Part shown: positions 61,076-64,000 of the stretch, piece by piece
Position numbering within the stretch: position 1 is the first letter of the stretch
How the letters are laid out: the number at the start of each line of letters is the position of its first letter
Source of the DNA: Bradyrhizobium sp. Ce-3
GTDB taxonomy: Bacteria > Pseudomonadota > Alphaproteobacteria > Rhizobiales > Xanthobacteraceae
DNA: 64,000 nucleotides
Assembly (NCBI RefSeq): GCF_022835695.1
Contig: NZ_BQUV01000009.1
Coordinates: 124,001-188,000, forward strand
Direction: 5' to 3'
Program-made: the position numbers and the translations under genes
The notes under the pieces: model-generated
Databases searched by the model: none
What the model saw: only the letters and a program-made list of their open reading frames with translations
Told to the model about the DNA's origin: nothing

Positions 61076-62269
61076 ATGAACCGCCGTGAACTGATCAAGG
61101 CCTTCGCTGCTTCCGCCTCGCTCACCGTTGCCGGCCGGGTCTGGGCGGCGCCCGCGACCGATGCGCGCATGCTCGTCGTGTTCCTGCGCGGCGCCTATGA
61201 CGCGGCCAATGTGATCGCACCGGTCGGCAGCGAGTTCTATTACGCCGCGCGCCCGACGCTCGCGGTCGCGCGGCCCGATGCCGGCAATCCGAACGCGGCG
61301 CTGGCGCTCGATGCCGAATGGGGCCTGCATCCAAGCTTGCGCGATTCGATCTATCCGTTGTGGGCCAAGCGCGAGATCGCGTTCGTGCCGTTCGTCGGCT
61401 GCACCGACGACCTCTCGCGCAGCCATTTCGAGACCCAGGACACGATCGAGCTCGGGCAATCGGTCGGCGGTGGCCGCGATTATCGCTCCGGCTTCATGAG
61501 CCGGCTGGCACATGAACTGGCACGGGTGAAGCCGATCGCCTTCACCGATCAGCTGCCGCTGATCTTCCGCGGCCAGGCCCAGGTCCCAAACACCTCGATC
61601 GCGAGCGTCAGCAAGCCCGGGGTCGACGACCGTCAGGCGCAGCTGATCAAGGGGATGTACACGCAGGGCAGTCTTGCGAACTCGGTGTCGGAAGGCTTTC
61701 GCGTCCGCGACGACGTCTATAAATCCGTCTCCGAGGAAATGGCGGCGGCGAACCGCGGTGCGGTGTCACCGCATGGCTTCGAGCTGTCGGCGCGACGGAT
61801 CGGGCACCTGATGCGCGAGCAGTTCAACCTCGGCTTCGTCGACGTCGGCGGCTGGGACACCCATGTCGCGCAGGGTGCGGCAACCGGCTATCTCGCCAAC
61901 CGGCTCGGCGAGCTTGGCCGCGGCCTTGCCGGTTTCGCCGAGGAGATCGGACCCGCGATGTGGCGCGATACCGTCGTGGTGGTGATCTCCGAATTCGGCC
62001 GCACCTTCCGCGAGAACGGCAACCGCGGCACCGATCACGGCCATGGCAGCGTCTACTGGGTGATGGGCGGCGGCATCAATGGCGGTCGGATGGCCGGCGA
62101 GCAGGTCAAGGTCGCGGAGGCGACGCTGTTCCAGAACCGCGATCTGCCGGTTCTGACCGACTACAAGGCGTTCTTCGGCGGCCTGATCCAGCGCGTCTAC
62201 GGCCTGCAGCAGGCCAGCATCGATCGCATCTTCCCCGGCATCAAGCCGAAGGATCTGAATTTGGTTTAA
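61076..62269 (+). CDS. DUF1501 (sulfatase-like fold) protein with Tat-type signal
   Basis: A 397-aa protein with a Tat-type signal peptide (NRRELIKAFAASASLTVAGRVWA, twin Arg at residues 3-4). The mature domain is DUF1501, related to alkaline-phosphatase/sulfatase folds: MLVVFLRGAYDAANVIAP, DVGGWDTHVAQGA, VVVISEFGRTFRENGNRGTDHGHG with metal-ligand-like Asp/His. The pairing with DUF1800 is conserved in many bacteria. Export of a folded protein would agree with a metal-containing product, which is inference. GGGGAGG lies just before ATG 61076. It ends before a repeat region separating it from the convergent pip gene. Confidence 0.92.
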   Translation: MNRRELIKAFAASASLTVAGRVWAAPATDARMLVVFLRGAYDAANVIAPVGSEFYYAARPTLAVARPDAGNPNAALALDAEWGLHPSLRDSIYPLWAKREIAFVPFVGCTDDLSRSHFETQDTIELGQSVGGGRDYRSGFMSRLAHELARVKPIAFTDQLPLIFRGQAQVPNTSIASVSKPGVDDRQAQLIKGMYTQGSLANSVSEGFRVRDDVYKSVSEEMAAANRGAVSPHGFELSARRIGHLMREQFNLGFVDVGGWDTHVAQGAATGYLANRLGELGRGLAGFAEEIGPAMWRDTVVVVISEFGRTFRENGNRGTDHGHGSVYWVMGGGINGGRMAGEQVKVAEATLFQNRDLPVLTDYKAFFGGLIQRVYGLQQASIDRIFPGIKPKDLNLV

Positions 62270-62295
62270 GGAAGTTGAGCGGCGGCATTTGCTTC

Positions 62296-62446
62296 ACCTC
62301 GCCCCGCGCGCGGGGAGAGGTCGGATCGTATCGAAGATGCGATCCGGGTGAGGGGGACCCTCCACGAGTCCATCTCTCACCGTCGGTGCGGAGCTAGCCC
62401 CTCACCCCAACCCTCTCCCCGTAAGAACGGGGCGAGGGAGCGCAAT
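62296..62446. repeat. Intergenic repeat region between convergent genes
   Basis: A GC-rich stretch containing CCTCGCCCCGCGCGCGGGGAGAGG, CGGATCGTATCGAAGATGCGATCCG (a perfect outer CGGATCG/CGATCCG pair) and, at the right end, CCCCTCACCCCAACCCTCTCC, which can pair in part with the left end (GGGGAGAGG). This is the frequent dispersed ccctcaccc-type repeat of alphaproteobacterial genomes. It fills most of the 205-bp gap between DUF1501 and pip; nothing else was seen there. Confidence 0.65.
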
Positions 62447-62474
62447 CTCGTCGCGGTTGTTATTCGACCAACGC

Positions 62475-63449
62475 TCATACGGCTTTCGCGGCCAGATCCG
62501 CGATTGCCTTCATCACGGCGTTGCGGATGCCGGGATCGTACAGGATGTGGCCGGCGTCATCGACGATGCGGACCTCGCTGCCCGGCCAGCGCGCGGCCAG
62601 TGCGTGCGATGTCGCGGGCGGACACAGCAGATCGTAGCGGCCCTGCACCAGGATGCCGGGAATGCCTTTGAGCCTGCCGGCGTCCTCCATCAGCTGGTTC
62701 GGCCGCATGAAGCAATTATTGGCGAAGTAATGCGCTTCCATGAACGGCGTCGAGGGCAGGGCGCCCGATGCCTTGAGGTCAAGCCGGGTCTGCTTCGGCG
62801 TGTGCTCCGACAGCACGCGTTCGGTGTCGTGCCAGGCGCGCGCGGCCTGCGCATGCACGGCGGCGTCGGGATCGAGGATCCGGCGGTAATAGGCCGCAAG
62901 CGGGGCTGCGCGCTCGTCCTCCGGCAGGAAGTTCAGGAAGTCCTCGTAGAGCGAGGGATAGAAGCGCGGCAGGGCGCGCAGGAACACATCGTCCAGTTCC
63001 TCAGCCGTGCCGAGAAACGTCGCGCGCAGCACCAGGCCGCTGACCTGCTCGGGATGCGCTTGCGCATAGGCCAGCGCCAGCGTCGCGCCCCAGGAGCCGC
63101 CGACCACCATCCAGCGCGCAAAGCCGAAGCGCTCGCGGATCTTCTCCATGTCGGCGATCAGATGCTGCGTCGTGTTGTGGTCGCGGCTGCCCTTCGGCCG
63201 GCTGCGGCCGCAACCGCGTTGGTCGAACAGCACGGCGTGAAAGCGCTCGGGATCGAACAGCCGGCGATGATCGGGCTGGCAGCCGCTGCCGGGACCGCCA
63301 TGCAGGTAGACCGCGGGGATGCCGCCTTCGCGCCCGACGCTCTCGACGTGCAAATTGTGCCCGTCGCCGACATCGAGCCATTCCGATGTGAGTGGAGCAA
63401 AGGGATCGGCGCGCCTGGCAGCCTTGCCGGCATCAGCGTCAGGCGCCAT
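62475..63449 (-). CDS. pip: Proline iminopeptidase
   Basis: Pip removes N-terminal proline from small peptides. The 324-aa alpha/beta hydrolase has the oxyanion motif HGGPGSGC, the nucleophile elbow GGSWGATLAL with Ser in GxSxG, LFDQRGCGRSRPKG, and near the end the catalytic Asp in VQGRYDLLCPP and His in IVDDAGHIL. ATG 63449 overlaps the 3' end of pqqE by 11 bp. The ribosome-binding site AGGA, 8 bp upstream, lies in a 12-bp tandem repeat within the pqqE 3' end. Longer frames upstream lie in pqqE and look spurious. It is cytoplasmic, as no signal is seen. Confidence 0.93.
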   Translation of the reverse strand: MAPDADAGKAARRADPFAPLTSEWLDVGDGHNLHVESVGREGGIPAVYLHGGPGSGCQPDHRRLFDPERFHAVLFDQRGCGRSRPKGSRDHNTTQHLIADMEKIRERFGFARWMVVGGSWGATLALAYAQAHPEQVSGLVLRATFLGTAEELDDVFLRALPRFYPSLYEDFLNFLPEDERAAPLAAYYRRILDPDAAVHAQAARAWHDTERVLSEHTPKQTRLDLKASGALPSTPFMEAHYFANNCFMRPNQLMEDAGRLKGIPGILVQGRYDLLCPPATSHALAARWPGSEVRIVDDAGHILYDPGIRNAVMKAIADLAAKAV

Positions 63450-64000
63450 GAGATTTGTCCTGGGATTTGTCCTGAGATTTGTCCTGGGACTTTTCCTCGT
63501 CCGTCTCCAGCGTGCCGCCGGCGAAGTTGCGATAGAGGAAGCGGTTCTGCGTGCCGGCGGATTCCTGCTCGGCCTGCTTGAAGATCTCCTCGTGCCGCGG
63601 CGACAGTGCGCAGGCCGGGTCGGTGTTGCCGGCATCGCCGGTCAGCGCAAAGGCCTGGCAGCGGCAGCCGCCGAAATCGTCCTCGCGGAATTCGCAGGAC
63701 TTGCACGGCTCCGGCATCCAGCCGGTACCGCGATAGCGGTTGAAGGCCTCCGAGTTCTGCCAGATCCAGGCGATCGAATGGTTCGAGCGCACGGACTCGA
63801 ATTCGAGCCCGGTGATGCTCTCGGCGGCGTGGCACGGCAGCACCTTGCCGGCCGGCGAGATGTTGAAGAACTGGCGGCCCCAGCCGCCCATGCATTTCTT
63901 CGGCCGCAGCGCGTAGTAATCCGGCACCACGTAGTCGATCGCGAGCGTGCCCTTCAGGCGCACTTGCGCGTCCTCGACGATGCGGCTGGTCTCCTCGATC
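63439..64000 (-). CDS. pqqE: Pyrroloquinoline quinone biosynthesis protein PqqE (C-terminal part; start off window)
   Basis: PqqE is the radical-SAM enzyme that joins Glu and Tyr of the PqqA peptide in PQQ synthesis. The frame is open to the window edge (reading IEETSRIVEDAQVRLKG), so only about 187 C-terminal residues are here. They contain the SPASM auxiliary-cluster region (KKCMGGWGRQFFN, LPCHAAES) and CKSCEFREDDFGGCRCQAF with the Cys ligands. The last residues are an unusual repeated tail, SQDKSQDKSQDKS, encoded by 12-bp tandem units (about 63447-63494). It overlaps pip by 11 bp. The radical-SAM CxxxCxxC core and other pqq genes must lie beyond the edge. Confidence 0.95.
   Translation of the reverse strand, partial: IEETSRIVEDAQVRLKGTLAIDYVVPDYYALRPKKCMGGWGRQFFNISPAGKVLPCHAAESITGLEFESVRSNHSIAWIWQNSEAFNRYRGTGWMPEPCKSCEFREDDFGGCRCQAFALTGDAGNTDPACALSPRHEEIFKQAEQESAGTQNRFLYRNFAGGTLETDEEKSQDKSQDKSQDKSHGA
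63447..63494 (-). repeat. 12-bp tandem repeat at the pqqE 3' end and pip start
   Basis: Three perfect copies of CAGGACAAATCY (Y = T, C, T), preceded by one degenerate copy, encode the PqqE tail (QDKS)3. The last copy contains the AGGA ribosome-binding site for pip, 8 bp before its ATG. Copy number could change by slippage in steps of 12 bp without a frameshift in pqqE. Confidence 0.85.

Noticed and set aside
62281-62450. GC-rich inverted repeats downstream of DUF1501 as an insertion-sequence end
   Set aside because: No transposase frame or target duplication; it matches a common short dispersed repeat type.

Overview
The window is high-GC alphaproteobacterial DNA, most like Bradyrhizobium or a close relative. 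The grounds are gene content (KdpFABC with KdpDE, Ku/LigD, a GlgE/TreS-Mak/TreYZ cluster, a Tal-Pgi fusion, KorAB, PqqE), several families of short palindromic intergenic repeats of the kind common in that genus, and GGAAC-N16-CGTT motifs matching the EcfG (sigma-EcfG/RpoE2) general stress response. I saw no tRNA, rRNA, CRISPR array, insertion sequence or prophage. Nearly all of the window is chromosomal housekeeping or stress metabolism, tightly packed and often in operons whose genes overlap by 4 bp (ATGA).

Layout. 1-7460 (+): the 3' part of kdpA, then kdpB, kdpC, kdpD and kdpE, a high-affinity K+ pump with its two-component regulator. 7476-11970: a lysine-rich DUF6496 protein, divergent ku and ligD (non-homologous end joining), and a tiny DUF3309 membrane peptide, with palindromic repeats between them. 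12134-12442: a polyhydroxyalkanoate-system protein. 12456-26492 (-): a six-gene operon glgE, treS-mak, glgB, glgX, treZ, treY, divergent from malQ and a GH15 glycosidase (26696-30469, +). Together these encode three ways to move glucose units between alpha-glucan, maltose (1-phosphate) and trehalose.

30767-34645 (-): a large RTX/Ig-like repeat protein, probably secreted by a type I system. 34981-42521 (-): a sugar-phosphate operon tal-pgi, gnd, zwf, pgl, gntK and a HAD phosphatase (oxidative pentose phosphate pathway plus gluconate entry). 42740-43852 (-): a DsrE-like protein and an unrecognised exported protein. 44361-49235 (+): prkA, yeaH and spoVR, the conserved serine-kinase/vWA/SpoVR stress trio. 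49487-50683: a branched-chain amino-acid type ABC substrate-binding protein. 50853-51446: an STM3941-like membrane protein. 51408-56076 (-): a ferredoxin-linked NAD(P)H oxidoreductase with korA and korB. 56318-56989 (-): a DUF4286-like protein. 57185-62269 (+): a caspase-fold protein without its catalytic residues, then DUF1800 and DUF1501 proteins. 62475-64000 (-): a proline iminopeptidase overlapping the 3' end of pqqE, which runs off the window.

A common theme is survival of osmotic, desiccation and stationary-phase stress: K+ uptake, trehalose, DNA end joining and the PrkA/YeaH/SpoVR trio. EcfG-type promoter motifs in front of ku, ligD, malQ, and more weakly glgE, DUF3309 and DUF6496, suggest that several of these units belong to one general-stress regulon. 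The items most worth follow-up are the overlapping divergent ku/ligD promoters, the catalytically dead caspase coupled to DUF1800/DUF1501, and the DUF6496 basic protein beside ku.
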